Shown here in pieces: positions 24,601 to 38,000 of a stretch of DNA of 64,000 nucleotides (position 1 is the first letter of the stretch; every line of letters starts with the position of its first letter). A model generated the notes under the pieces. It worked only from the letters and a program-made list of their open reading frames with translations, did no database searches and was not told the DNA's origin. The DNA is from Numida meleagris (Eukaryota; Chordata; Aves; Galliformes; Numididae), in contig NC_034413.1 of assembly GCF_002078875.1 (NCBI RefSeq), positions 67,968,756 through 68,032,755 on the forward strand. Direction: 5' to 3'. The translations under genes and the position numbers were made by a program.

Positions 24601-27600
24601 AAAGGTCAGGGTTTCATTTAAAACAGAGCTCATGAACATGGAGTACAGAACTACACACATTCTTGGTTTTTGTTTGTGTAACTGAGATTCCATCATAGTC
24701 TTCAGAATGCTCTATTTATCAATAGCTGCTTTCTGAAACTAACTGATGATGGAAGGCTTGCTTATTGGATCAGATGTAAGTCACCCAATGCTCAGTCATC
24801 GTTCTCATTCTCAAAGCATTGTGCTTGCAAGTCCATCAAACAAGCTTCCCTGTAGCCTGCCCAGAACACAGAAAGCACCAGAGCACACAGTATGGATGGG
24901 AAAATGGAGGTACTGAGTGCCAGCTGCCTAACTGCTAAGTGGTGTTTACTTTGTACCACAAACCACAGTTACACTAACTGTCCCATGGAGAAAGACTGTC
25001 ATTTTCCCCTCAAGACTGGTAATTCTCTTCAAGAACATGACAGCTGGACCAAGAACTTGTAGCGCAGCAACTGAGCCCATGAAGTTTCTATGAAGTATTT
25101 AGTCTAATTAGTTTGTTACACCAGTCTTCATGACAAAATAGCAATACTGAAAAACACACATACAGAGAGAGAGGGAGAGGTGTGGGTCGCAGTTGTCTTG
25201 CATTCAAATGCCATTAAGAACTCATGATGCTACCTGACACTCCACTGACAGGCACCGTAAGGGCAGGGTAAATCCCAGATTCTATATTAGCAGCCACACA
25301 GCATGTATGCTAATTTCATATTAAAATCTTCAAAGTTGTGCACACACAAAACGGGAAATTAAAAGTAATACAGCAAATAAAGTGGTGATACTCCATAACA
25401 CTTTGATGTACTAGATAGCACACCTCAGTAATTGAGAGAATTCCTAATTTTTGCTGACAACACAAAAACATGCATGAGTGTTGTGTATCAGGCATAGACT
25501 GAATGGAGCCATAATCCATCTGCTTTCACACAAACTCTCATGCAGGACAAGTTACATGCAAACACAACGCTTAGCAGAATGACTGGGTAGTGGAAGACAT
25601 CGGACTTCTCATTCCTGACTGCCCAGGCACTACTAGGACAAAATTCAGCTCATCAGACTCTCAAAGGACACAGCTATGTGAAACGATGAGAACCCCAAGG
25701 CCAAGCTACGACCCCGAGACATGCTCCAGCCTTCCAAATTCGGACTCACCTCTGCCATTTTCGCAGAGACTAACTGCAGAAATGGCATCCAAACAATTGT
25801 GTATGACCTTTTTACATCAGTGGTAATTTCTCAGTTCTTTTATATTTCGTCACATGTTCTTCCGAACAAGAGCTGCCCCAAAATACTTTGCATGAAAAAC
25901 TAAATGTTCCCGGTGACAACTCTGATCACGTCACTCTTGGCACACACACGAGCACAAAAAGATGCAACAACAGTAAAAACACCACTTATTCTTCTAACTT
26001 CAAGACTTTATTCTAAAGATAGTACATTTTCAAATGGTCTTTCCTAAAACTCAAGTAATATGTTCATCGCTTTAACCAAGAGCTGGCAAAGTACAGTTTG
26101 TATTGTGCTGCAGGCCATCCAGTGAATGCTCTTTATTCGAATCATGGATGGGTGAAGATGAAAAGTAGTCTGGGAAAATTCACAACAGTTCTGACACCAG
26201 TGTGTGTTCCTCATTACAAGTTCTCCCTATCCAGTTATTAGACCTACTCCAGCCCTTTCACTACCTTCAAAAAGATTATTTCCATCAGTTCTTTGCGTCT
26301 TTATACTTAACCATGAGAAATTGCATAGAATACAGGGAAAAGCCCCTGCTGCAGCAGTAAGGACAGAACGCAGTGGCTGAGGCTGTGCTCTACACGTAAC
26401 ATTTAGCAGTAAAATTTGTCTTCAGCACCGCATTCTTACACACCTTATTATTGCCTTATTCTAAATAACCATTCTGCTATATAAAACAAGGAAAGGGAGC
26501 ACTCCCTTCTCTTCTCAGTCTTGGATTGATGCATGTCGACCAGGTCTGCTTCTAACACTCTACAGCAGGTAGCTGCATTTTGCTTATGGATTCTACAGAA
26601 TTCTTCAATTCTCTAGCCCAAAGCCTCCTCCAAAAATTAAACTGTTCTGGTACCCAAGACTGGAGAATGCCAGCTTGTACTAAATGGCTTTAGTTCCTAG
26701 TGTCTTGAACAAGTTAGAAGCAGGACTTTCGGACTAATTTCAGGAGAGTATCTTGAGGGGTCAGTTCCTCATTAAACAGGTTCTATACACTCTCCTCTTG
26801 CAGCCTTTCTCCCCTGTCAGATTCTGTAAATTCCAACATTGGTCTTATGGTTAGAAGACTATAGCCCCAATTATAATGGGATTTCACAATTCAAATTTTT
26901 TAAGACATATTTCCTGCAAAACACATTATAAGCTTTGAGGTCTAACTTTAGACACACGGCCTTGCAAGGCAAAATAGAACATGCAGAGATGCAAATGTGG
27001 GTCTTCAGCATGAACAGAACTGCAATCATTTACTGCAATGCAAACACAGGCCTGCAGCAAACATGTATGACAGCTCACAGTGCAGCTACCCAGATGAGCC
27101 ATCAGGGCTGCAACACTGACCTACTCCTGGGAACACGAATTTTCTACACAGAGCCCAGAGTTAAGGAGAATCTGCTGCTGATTCCAGAGCTTCTCAGATC
27201 AAGCTCAGATCAGAAGGCCAAGGCAGAGGTGGAAGTGTAGATGGCTTATCAAACAAAGCTTGCAGAAGAAGGAACAGGTGGAGACCTGACCTTTCTGCAG
27301 GCTGTCAAGGCTCAAACTTACAGGTAAGGCAGTCTCAGACTGCTTTGCTGCAGCATTCAAAGAGCTGACATTTGATACATTAAGACTGAAGTCCCTTGTG
27401 CTAGCTAAGCTTTTCTTTCTTTCCTTCTTTCTTCAGATGCTGCTTCCTGTAGGACAGCAATAGAAGCTTTTGTGATTGGAATCTGGTGACTCTCCAGAGG
27501 AGACGAGGAAACACCTGGAGGTCTTGCAACATGTTGGACACAAATACCACGGTAAAAAACACCTGCACTGCAACACCTTGAGTATCAAAGATCTTAAACA

Positions 27601-29685
27601 AGATGTCCAAGTTTGGATGTATGATTAAAACTCTCAGAACTAGAAACACCAACTAGAAACCCAGAGCCATTTAGCTTGAAATCTCACAGGAATTACTAGC
27701 GAGTTCATTTGTGTGAGGTCATTATCCTTATAGAAACCTATCCTAATAAATTACAGAGTGAGCATGGGTTTTGCTGGCAGCTCTCAGCACTCCCTGAATA
27801 TTCCCTCTGTGTGTTAACAATACATACACTCTAAAACACTGCTGAAAAAACCTTTATAAAACAGTACTCCTAACAGTACTTCTATCCATCCATTTTTTCA
27901 GATATACATGCGTCTCCACATGTACAAAGACTCTACATGGGTATATGAAAGCTCAGTAAAACGCAGCTGACATTAACATGAGCTACATTGACATTAGCTA
28001 ACCACAAAGAATCAAATCAGTATTTCTGTAGATCTCTTTTGCCACTATTTAAAAGAGTTTCTGTACAACCTATTTGTGAATTAACCTGAGCAATAGTTAA
28101 CTCATCACAAAACTCTGCAAGCGCATCGTCAATAAAGCTGTCACCCTATAACCACTAAAACCTTTCCTTTCAAAGCAAGATATAGGCAGGAGCTTAGCAG
28201 ATACCAGAATTGTTGATGTTTTCACAGCAGTTCAACAAAAAAATCAAAAACATGTTATTTTTCAAAGCAAAACAACTGTAAGATGCTTGTTCCCAGCACT
28301 GAGTACCACTCGTTAGACATCTGATGATGTTCCTTCTGCAAGCCAAGTCAACCCAAAAACTCTGTAAGTACGCTGATCTGATCAGTTTTTTAAACAAATG
28401 GTAACAAAGAGAGAAAGGTAGGAGTCGTAACGAACCAACAGCTTCCTCTGAGCTCACACAGAACACATCACAAGAATAAACACCAAAAATCCTGGCCATA
28501 CATTAAGGCAATTCTTACACCCAAACAATTTGATAACCTAACATTGTGTATCAAGCCAGTTTTTTCCTAAATTATGATCTAAACAGAATACTAGTCAATT
28601 CACCAAAAGATATCCAAGATGGCCCTTTATTACAAACGATCTAAGTATCCCCCTTGAGGCTATGGCTATCAGAAAGCATTTAGTTAGCTCCCAAGCCAAT
28701 ATTTTTTGTATCTGTTTTATTATGAAACTATAACATATTTTCAATAACTTTTAGCTTTGCTATACAGAGAAGGAAATAATTTCCCAGAACCCTTTGGAAA
28801 ACGTGACATGCGAAATGATCCTCTAGTCAACTTGTGTATCATTAAGCTGAAGGAAAAAAAAGTGTATCAGATCATTTGATCGTTGGAGGAAATAGAATAG
28901 TATTGGGAGCTTCAGGACAGATGGACGAACTTCAGGTCATATAAAACATTACCAAACTGTATCTGAAGAAAAATGTGAAAGTTTGTGAAAGCACCCCGGG
29001 TGAAAATACTTTGTGTTGCTAAGAAACGTCATCCCTGATGATGGATGAATTAAATTCTCTCCTTTAGCAGAGCCAACGCCAGGCATCCCCTGCTTATTAG
29101 TAGAATGTCCTCTTGTACTGGCAATTTATTTTAACAGCTACTTGCAAATAAAGTGCCCTACCTTCAAACGGAACTGAGACTTTCATAATTAATGCTAGAA
29201 AACAGGACAGATTTTGCACCTTGAACAGAGCTTAATAACTACATCTTCAAAGTTCACATTTACAAATGCAGTACTAAAACATACATAATGTTTAAGACTT
29301 TCTTTCAGGATAGTCTGCAATAAAAGCTACCAATCAACTTCCAGCTGAACACGGAACTGAAGCATTCAGCTAGCTGATAAAGAACAAAACTCTTCAAATA
29401 TCTCTAAACACTGAACAACACAAATATGCAGGTAATCAAATTTTAAACAGTACTTTGAGGGAAAAAGCACATTCATTTGTATTACGATGACACCAACATA
29501 AAAACCAAGCAAGAAGGAAATAATGCAAACCACGTGCTTTTCTCATTTGGAAGTTGTCTTCATGTTTCATCCAGTTCCTCTTTCACTATATTACTTACAG
29601 GCTGCTGCTTCTGCAGAACATATTACTGAACTTACAGTACCTTTGCATTTCTCAAGCACATGCTTCTGATGAAATCAGAGCGTAC
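21676..29685. other. Long AT-rich stretch, probably intronic
   Basis: No convincing exon was found. Points noted: a plus-strand polypyrimidine tract ending CTTTCTTCAG at about 27411-27436 with no open exon after it; a minus segment near 24305-24345 (KNWILPTDFKW) with a weak donor; an A-run of about 18 bases near 22926-22942; and a short (GA)n run at about 25163-25180. ORFs are chance-like. Confidence 0.45.
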
Positions 29686-29805
29686 CTTTCTGCGGGCAGC
29701 TTGCCATGTAAGTGCAGTCCCTTCAGATAGCCCACAGTTGGAGCAGGGGAAGGGGGAACGCTTGCCTTCTCCCTCCATGCTGCAGAACAGGTCAGAGGAG
29801 CTTTC
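29686..29805 (-). CDS. Candidate internal exon, 120 nt, of unidentified leftward gene
   Basis: A strong minus-strand acceptor (TTCTCTCCCTTGCAG) and a fair donor (AGAAAG|GTACGC) delimit exactly 120 nt of locally GC-rich sequence. In phase 0 it reads 40 residues containing ESSSDLFCSMEGEGKRS, then FPCSNCGLSEGTAL, and ends WQAARRK. The CxNCG pattern resembles a half zinc-binding knuckle but is only one CxxC pair. The +1 frame is also open (with YLKGLHLHGKLPAER near its end), so the reading frame is undetermined. An exon length divisible by three fits a skippable or alternative exon. The splice sites are the best of any candidate in the left half. No protein family is recognised. Confidence 0.35.
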
Positions 29806-30178
29806 CTGCAAGGGAGAGAAGAGCAAACACATCTCACCTGCACGGCCTTCGGGAGAGGGATGCAGCAGCAGAGGCAAAGCGCTGGGAGCCCAAACGGGAG
29901 CACGAGTCCTGAGATCAGAAAGCAGACATGTGGGTACTGCTTGGTGCGGTGGAAACAGGCACAACTTCCTAACAGCCCAGAGGGGAGCGGGCAGGATCTT
30001 ACACAGCCCAGAAATCAATGCAGCTGCATTGAGCACTGAGAAGAAACTGACTACGCAAGAACGCAGTTGGCAAAGGAGAGGATAACGTAAAAAATAAAAA
30101 AAAATTAGTTTGTCTGATGGCAAGGTTTTTTTTTAATTATTTTTAATACGTTACTCTAGCTTATGTTCTTCAGCTTTT

Positions 30179-30218
<40 letters not shown>

Positions 30219-33200
30219 GTCTATAACACTAGCCTATATGCTAAGGGAGCTCTCAAGCTAGAAGCCCCGTATTTTTAGCACAAGAGACCTCAATTTAAGG
30301 AAAAAAGTTGAACAATCCTGTAGAAACTGTTCTCTGTCTCCCATCACAGCCTCCAAGCCAGAAATCATATGCAGAGTTTGGTGGTAAGGCCACACACCCA
30401 GCCAGACAGAACACAGAGGCTGTCACAGAGGCTCTTCTTTGAAGACCTGCCACCACAGAGAAGAGTTACCATCGGGGAGCCAGAAAATAAGTATTTAATA
30501 ACGAAGCCAATTTGGCTGCTCTACAGAAGGGCTTCCTGTGGGCCTCGTGAGGAAGAGCTTTACAACCTAAGCAGAAGCACTGCAAAGCCTCGAAGGCCAT
30601 GGCTCATCTGCATCACTTCTGCTTCTGGAAGCCCAGCAACCCTGCAGACAGCTGCAGACCCTCCTGCAGCCTTCCTGGGCACAAAGGTTGCCATCACATC
30701 TGCCTCAACCATAAGCCATCGTCCACGATACTTTCTGAGTCACCAGCAGAATCTCTCCATTCGTTAGGTTTTAGAAACTTAAATGCACAAAGGGCTTCTG
30801 ATCACATCAGGTGTGCTACAACACTAGCATGAAAGGAAAATGCCTGCAGATTATGTTCCAAGTAACAAGAAAAAAATTAAAGGTTTTGAAGTACAGAGAT
30901 AACTTTGTCACTTTCCTCCTCCCTGCTCTACATGATTCACAAAATAACACTAACCTCAAATATTTAGATGTGTTTGATCACAGATTGCCTTTGTTTAATG
31001 TTTATCTAATAGTCATAAAGACTACGGATACATCACAAGGTAATCAGGCACACAAGCATGCACATATATACTTATCCAATTAATTACACCTCAGCCACTC
31101 CATGATTCCATGTTCAACCAGCAGGTTTGTACCAAGGTACAGGATGCAAGGGTTGGTTTTTTTTCCCCCCTTTGTCTCTCCATTAAATAATTTAAAGTCT
31201 TTGCTCTTAATGAGAAATGCTAAGCACCCAAAAACATTCCAGTTGTGAAGGAAAATGGGCACAGACTGGGAAGGACTAACAAAAGTTTGCTGTGAAGATG
31301 AATTCCAAAAGACAGCATTTCCAGTGTAGGATGATTTAATATTTTAATTTTTTGCTTAGATGATGAACAATAAACTTGCAAAACTTTATAGTTACCTGGG
31401 AAGAGCTGCAAGCATTCTGGGAAGCAGAGAAGGAACAAAGCAGGATTAAGTGACAAAGCCACATCACCAAGCCTGGAGGTTTAATCCTCTATTAAATGTG
31501 AAATATGAAAATTTCATTTCAATCTTTATTGGCAGGAGTGTCCTATACAAAAGATGGTAACATCACACACATACTGACTGGCTGACCTAAGTTCAGATCT
31601 GAATACAAAGGTATAGGAAACTGGAAGAACTCCAAAGAAAAGCTAAGCAATCAGGGAAAGTTAAAGGGAAATAATCTTGCTTAGTACAGAAAAAAAAAAA
31701 AAGAGACAACGAAAGAAATAGGGCACGGGCTTCAAAATAGGTTAAGAGCAGTTACAAAAATTATGATCATATCCCATCGCAATATCCGGGGCAGGGAACA
31801 CACAAGAAGCTTAAATGATTAGGACAAAAAATACGAACAGGTCCTAGAAGAAATACGTTACCTCCAGGGAGAGCTAAACAACGGATTAGGTTGTGGAGGG
31901 GTTACAGAAACCTTCAGTGCTAAGCCCGGGGAAGGTGAAGATGTCAGAACGCGTTCGTGGGCACCGTGCGCATTCAGCACAAGGCTGACCTCCTGAGATC
32001 TGGGTTTGCTTTCCTAAACGTGAGGGCTGTACGAGCACGGGCCCCTGCCAGGCAAAGCAGCAGGTGATTTTACTGCTCCTCGGAGCTCCATGCAGGCTTT
32101 TGATATCTCTTTATCCTAAATCACCAAGGCGGCCTGTGATTGACAATGTTCTATCACGTCAAGCACGTTACCTTCAATATGAAGCGCTCTGACGGATCGC
32201 CTGAGGAAATAAAGTCAGAGCAGAGGGAAGGCAGAGGCAGCCAAACCTGGGACTCCGTCCTGAGGTGGAAACCTATCCCATCAGGAACTAGAAACAGATG
32301 TCATCATTTTTGTTTAGAGCGTCTACGAGGAACGAGCGCTACAAAAAGGAGTGCTTAATAAAGCACTTGGACGGAGAAATAAGGAGGAAGGTTTGACGTT
32401 TCCAAGCTTATTTTCACAGCAGTATGAAAGGAAATGAGGTAGAGTCAGAGCTAATTCTCCTTATATAATTTCACATGGAATGATTAGTTCTGCCCCAACG
32501 GTAACAGCTTTCCAGAGGGTCCTGCTTGTCGCAAAGATTGCATACAGATGCTCTTAAGTGCAGCTTCCCTATTCTCTGCTGACAGCCAACTTAAAAGGAC
32601 AATATAATCATCTTACTATAGAATGAAGTTCACAGCATGCAGAGGGAAGGAATGTCACAGCTACCACGGAACTGCAGATGCACGTTGGGGGCTGTGAGTT
32701 TTCAAAGTTTAATCACGAAACAGACTCATGAAAGGGAACATATGAAGGAGCTCTATGCTCTGGCAATGCCTGGTGGTACTCTGGGACATCAGGGGTAGAG
32801 CAGCCATGTTCCCACAATGAAAGGAGGCAGGGAGAAGCGGTCGTGTCACATGCCCACGTCAATTTTTGTTTTCTATTTATTAAGGCAGGTTTGCAGCCTT
32901 TCCTGCACTAATGCTCCCCTCGTAAGCCCGATTAGTGAAGCGTTCCACACGCACAGGAGTGCAGAAGGTGGTGGAATTCTCTAAGGCACCTGGGTCACTT
33001 TGGGGTGAAATGCCCATTACTGGCAATTTGTCTGAGCAAGGCCAAAAAGCCCACAGCCTGGAAGAGCCAGAACTCAGCCCAACAGCCAACACATCACACG
33101 GATAACACGAGAACTCTCTGCAAAACCTTGCAGTAGCTGTTAGGACTTTTATAAAGCACCGCCGTGTTTCCTACTTAGCCCTTGAACAGGCATTCATACA

Positions 33201-33959
33201 AAACCCACGGTTGATTCCAAAACTGCTACTGCAAATTCCAGTTTAGTTACTGCTACTTTTTTTTTAAGAAAAAAAAACAGTTTAAAAAAATATATATACA
33301 AATATATGGTTTCCCAGGGAGACAGAGCCTACTTCAATAAATGTAACTCTCAACTAAAAAACCTAAATGATTCCCTGGAACAGCATGCCAAATAGTATTC
33401 TAAGGACTTTAAATGTGCATCTTTTGCACTCCTTAGCACAATCATTTGTTTTACAAAAGGCCGAAAGATTAAATACAAAGCGCACTATTGGTTTTAGGCG
33501 CAAGAAAGACCAATTTTTTATGCCTTGCCAGAAATAATGACTAATTAGGCCAATGCTACCCTACAGTCATTTCCATAAATCCTGCCTCTACATTTAAATC
33601 ACAACCAAAAAGAAATGACTGAATGATAACAAAAGCGTATTTTCTGTAAGAGTTTCCATTAAGTAAGATCAGGAGAAGAAATTATTCTCCACAGCCAACA
33701 CAAAGATGACACTGTTTATTTGGAGAACTCGACTTTATCTCACATGACACAAGGTTTTAAGCAGAAATTTACTGTTAAAACCGCAATCCAACACACAGAC
33801 ATGGTAAATGGCAGAAGTTTCAACTGAGAAATCTCAGCATAGGAAGAGCATAATGTTTTTTTTAAGACCTGGTCCTAGAAATCAAGCTATCTGCATTTTC
33901 TTTCTCCCAGATATTCTGCCACTAGCCACATACCACCACTGTTTTACCTGATCACTCCA
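29806..33959. other. Probably intronic DNA with a long poly-T tract
   Basis: Overlapping ORFs in both strands at 29630-30120 reflect locally higher GC. A possible 21-nt minus microexon near 31403-31423 has an excellent acceptor (CTTCTCTGCTTCCCAG) and a GTAACT donor but is too short to trust. No known transposon was recognised. Confidence 0.4.
30181..30217. repeat. Poly-T homopolymer, 37 bp
   Basis: An uninterrupted run of 37 T follows CAGCTTTTTC and is followed by GGTCTATAAC. I see no SINE or processed-transcript body beside it on either side. It is a likely source of length polymorphism and read errors. Confidence 0.95.
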
Positions 33960-33980
33960 AATTTTTAGTGTTCATACACA

Positions 33981-33986
33981 TTTATT
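33981..33986 (-). terminator. Candidate polyadenylation signal AATAAA
   Basis: A canonical AATAAA on the minus strand lies downstream of the stop at 34073. It is followed after about 40 bp by a GT-rich stretch (GTGGTGGTATGTGG) that fits a downstream element. Isolated AATAAA hexamers are common in AT-rich DNA, so its weight comes from the position. Confidence 0.35.
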
Positions 33987-34072
33987 CTTGCACATATGTA
34001 CAAAGCTTTGCAATATTCTGCAAGTTCTTCCACGTAAAGACTTCAGAACAGTTCTGTTTCTATTACATGGGT

Positions 34073-34276
34073 TTAATGAATAGGAACCACAAGTCTCAGT
34101 TCTCCAAAAGAAAGGCTTCCCTTTGTCTTTTCAGATTGAGAAAAATAACGAAGAGCAACAGTGAGATCTTCATCCTTCATTCCAACACACTTCACCACCG
34201 AATCCTGCCACTGTGAGTAATGCCCATCATGGAGCATCAATTCAGTAAATCTTCCATTCCCAAGAGGAATAAAAGC
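34073..34276 (-). CDS. Candidate terminal coding exon of unidentified leftward gene
   Basis: On the minus strand an acceptor ending CATTGCAG at 34277 is followed by 67 open codons and a TAA at 34073-34075. The peptide starts AFIPLGNGRFTEL and includes HDGHYSQWQDSVVKCVGMKD and SQSEKTKGSLSFGEL. It has mixed charge and no low-complexity bias, so it reads like real protein. No strong donor follows within the exon; the best internal one is a weak GTGAAG. A canonical AATAAA lies about 90 bp past the stop, with GT-rich sequence behind it. This fits the last exon of a short gene starting at the CpG island, or an alternative short 3' end of a longer transcript. The family is not recognised. A conserved-domain search of the 67 residues would decide. 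Confidence 0.4.
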   Translation of the reverse strand, partial: AFIPLGNGRFTELMLHDGHYSQWQDSVVKCVGMKDEDLTVALRYFSQSEKTKGSLSFGELRLVVPIH

Positions 34277-34491
34277 CTGCAATGTATTAAATCTGAATCC
34301 AACTAGTTGGGCATGAATTTAAGAGTTGGTTCTCTTCTGCCCCCCAGTATAGAACTGCTAATCACATCTACATTAAATCTCACACATATATTTGACTGCA
34401 TGTATACATGCACACATATCTAAATCAAAGTTTCTTACATAGCGTTAATTTGGGATTTAGAAGCCTCAGCTGTTTGTGCTCTTCTGCATCT

Positions 34492-34687
34492 TCACTCTAG
34501 GAAATAACAACTCTTGGGAGCACAGCAAACCACATTCAATGCCCGGCCCTGCCCATTCTCCTCCAAGGTCTGCATTTCATCCTTAATTTCACATATTCCA
34601 TTGTTAATTTTAGATATTTCTCCAGTTCTCATTTGGACATCAAAAGAGCTACTCATACTCAAAAGATCATCAATCCAAAGCACTGGC
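34492..34687 (-). CDS. Possible exon or gene relic with a helical-looking peptide
   Basis: The minus frame is open and ends in TGA at 34492-34494. It encodes an acidic, helix-like stretch around QMRTGEISKINNGI and EIKDEMQTLEEN, followed by a tail with the Cys-containing run VVCCAPKSCYF. An AG preceded by a weak pyrimidine context (GACAATAG) could serve as acceptor near the right end. No consensus donor is present before the stop, so if real this would be a terminal coding segment or a degraded copy. Composition is more protein-like than most chance ORFs here. It does not join in phase with the candidate exon 200 bp further left through any good donor. No homology is recognised. Confidence 0.2.
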
Positions 34688-34969
34688 TTCCCTATTGTCA
34701 TTTATAAATTGAGCTCGGATTACTTGCCTACAGGAAATACCACGGATCAGCAATAAAACATACATACACGCCACCATACAGCTACAGCCCAGCATTTAGA
34801 ATAACAGGCTGCTTGAAGATGTGGCTCTCAGACCTCAATTTCATACTCTCTGTCTGGTGCTTCGCACGTTTTATTTTTACCCTCACATCTGCCGTGCAGC
34901 AATACGGACAGCCAAGGTGTACCTGTAAGACACGCTTTGATCGGAATCTGTTCCGAAGGAAATTCACAC

Positions 34970-35062
34970 GGGGCCGCGTGCCCTCGCAGCACCCAGGCGC
35001 TGCACTGCACCGCTAACTGCACCGCTTAGTGATGGCTGCGGGCTCTCGGCAGCGCCCGTTAA
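34970..35062. other. Small CpG cluster
   Basis: About 90 bp contain roughly ten CpG dinucleotides in otherwise CpG-poor sequence, including GGGGCCGCGTGCCCTCGC and CGGCAGCGCCCG. This is too short for a standard CpG island. It could be an intronic regulatory element or a minor promoter about 3.3 kb from the main island. Confidence 0.3.
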
Positions 35063-38000
35063 CAATCCTGCCACCAGCGATCAAGATGATTTCCCTGCTT
35101 CACAAACTTAGGAGAGGACGCGTCTCACATACACACACAGAAAAAACAACAACGGTACAGAACGCGCTCCTGAAACACAGAAGGCTGCTGCGTGTCTTCC
35201 CAAGAACCTTCAATATATAGTCTCTTCTCCACTTAGACTCTTTTTTTTCTGTTAGCTAGCAATACGAAGCTATACAACCAGACCAAAACGAATCAGACAC
35301 TCGCTCCTTTCAAGTTTTCAATTAATTTCCTTTGGTTTTGTTACTATCCTCACTACACAACGGCTACTGTCTCATGACCAGCAGTACGCAGAAGCACTCA
35401 AGAGACCAAACATTACTGTCCCGTTACTTACACCATTATCACTCAAGTCTAACCTTAGAATGTATCCTCAGTGTATTTTCTTACAATAACATACAACTCT
35501 CTTCACTTAGGAATACATGTTTGCATTTAAGACACGATTTTCTTTTGAACACATCCAATCCAGGATCCAATTTACGCAGAAACAGCATTTTTTTAACTCA
35601 ATTATTTAACCAGATGAGAACTCAAATCTTTGAACAAGATTTCCTCTTTACAACTGAAAGAGCTGATACAAGGGGATATTCCACACTAAGTATTTGCTCA
35701 CCAACTGCTGCAACAGAAATGCCTTATCTCGATGGAAATCCCAATCTGGACTATGTAGCACTGTATTGTATAAACATATTCTGATCTGGTGAAGCCAAAC
35801 AATGCAGTTTATAATTCTTCTTTTTTTTTTCTTCCTTAGATAAGTTAGATTCCAGCTGGACACAGAAACAGTAAGGAATTTCAATACAGCAAGCACTGCT
35901 GAAGTCATCTCTCCATCAGGAAGAGCCTGGCGTGACCACAGCTTACAGCTCACCTTTCGCTTTTGCCCATGCTCCAGGAGCCCTGACACAAACAAAGTAA
36001 CGTGCCGTTTTGATGGTAGAAATGCCTACCTGGAATTTCTCAGTGCAGCATTTTGGCCAGGGATCAAATATATAAAATAACAGAAGTCCATGGTGTAGAC
36101 AGTGTCAGAGGCTCTAAAAAACTCCCTTTATTTGGCTCTTCTTCTAGCTACAGGCAACATCACAGACAGGAGCATCAGGGTGCAGAAAGCATTTATAAAA
36201 AGCTAAACCAGGAACTTTTTGTTTTCATATTCTCATATTTTATTGAGCAGGATTGTTTGAGGATATTTTCTTACTTTTACCGTCCACTCTAAAATGGGCC
36301 TACAGCCAAACAGATCTTTGAAATACGTCTGTATTTTGGTTTTAAGAACAACATTAAGGAAGTTATATAACTTTTACATTGGAGTCTAAGTGACTTTGCA
36401 GCATAACTGACAAGTTTCAGCTGTAACTTAGGTACTCTGGAAGCTCTGAGCGTGACTACAGCAACAGTACCAGTTCTATTTGGTAATGATCCTAATGTAA
36501 AGCAAGCAGCGAGGGTTAATTAACAGCACTGTTAACTGGGGGGCAAAGCCTTGGCTCTGGGCACATTCTCAGCGTGCCAGTTCACACGGCCACAGCAGCA
36601 CCTGCAGAGAGCATTGACTTGCAAGCAGGCTGAACTCAGCTTTGTGTCAGGTTTAGCTCCTGGTCCCTGCTTAAATGCTACCTCACCCCTTATTTCTATT
36701 TCTACTATTTTCCTCTCTGCCATTTTGATGTGACTATTTATCCTTCCTACTCAGCTCGCACCTTCCCAACGCTTCCCTAAGACACTGCTTTTAAGAGATG
36801 TTCACCGGTGTCACATTAGGACAGGAATAACCTGTTGCCTACAATTGGGGCTGTTCTTCCTTCTCAGGGCTTCACTGCGCCACTCTAGGCAAGATAACTG
36901 ACAATAATCCTAGCACTATCACTCTGTTACAACTCATATTGTGTATTTATGTGCAGAGAGAAGGATTTTGTCCTGTATGAGTAAAGCACCCATGTCTTGA
37001 GCTGGACTGGATGGTGGGGTTGTTGCCTAGGTTCCACTGCTTCTTTCTACTGGCTGGTTAAAAATTAAAACGACAAATTGTTCAGAAAGTTTGTAAAGAC
37101 TGAGGTATTGCAGCTGTGAAAATGATCCTTGCCTTTTTGTACGAGGTAAGCATACAAATAAAAACCACTACTGTAAAAATAAATAAATAAAGATAGTAAT
37201 TTGAAGAAAAAAAAAAAACCCACAACTGTCCTCAACTGACTTATCTGATCTGGACTCATAGCTGTTAAATTTATGTTGGAAAGTATTCTTCCAGTGCATG
37301 TGCCTAGACTTCTCAGGTATAGTGAAAAACCTTCTCAGGAAAGGTAAAAAAAATAAATGATGAAGCAAGAAGAATACACTCTACAGTAGGTCTTGAAAGC
37401 TCCAATTAAAATTCAATACTGTACTTTGTATGGAGGCTCTTTACATGAAAACCCTGTCATGGTTAAGATTTAAGGTTAACCAGGTTAATAGAGTCCAATA
37501 AAATAGCTCTATTTAATTATGCCAAACCATTGTTATAAGCCACACTAAAATCCACTACTCATCTTTACCTGACTATTGTGCTCATCTCTGAATCATGGTA
37601 ATGCACATCTAATTCTCAAGGCCCAGCAAATCCCACCACAAAGTAAGCTTCCCCTCCAGGAGCTGCTGCTCCTTCAAACTCTGCCCCTGCTCCTTACAAA
37701 AAGTGTGTAAATTTGCACCTCCAGTGGCTTCTTCCCTGCAGCCTGCTACTCCGCTCATCACACAGTCATGTGTTAAAAGATGTGCACAGACCTGCCAAGT
37801 CTCATTCATCCCAGACACACTTTCCTAAAGTTGGGATTCGCTCGCAAAGCACGGGTAGGCAGCTCCTCTGCTGTGAGGTGTTCTGTCACACGACACCTGT
37901 AAGCCTAAAAGAATTTTTTTTAAAAATCCTAAAACCTCCACGTTTCGGTGAAGTTGAGTTTTATGCCTTTTTTTCTGGGAAGCGCGACACTAGGTCACCG

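Noticed and set aside
29632..30123. 163-codon minus ORF and 141-codon plus ORF
   Set aside because: Both are open because of local GC. Only the 120-nt splice-bounded part at 29686-29805 was kept as a candidate exon.
31403..31423. 21-nt minus microexon with an excellent acceptor
   Set aside because: Too short to judge and the donor GTAACT lacks the +5 G. Any frame would be open by chance.
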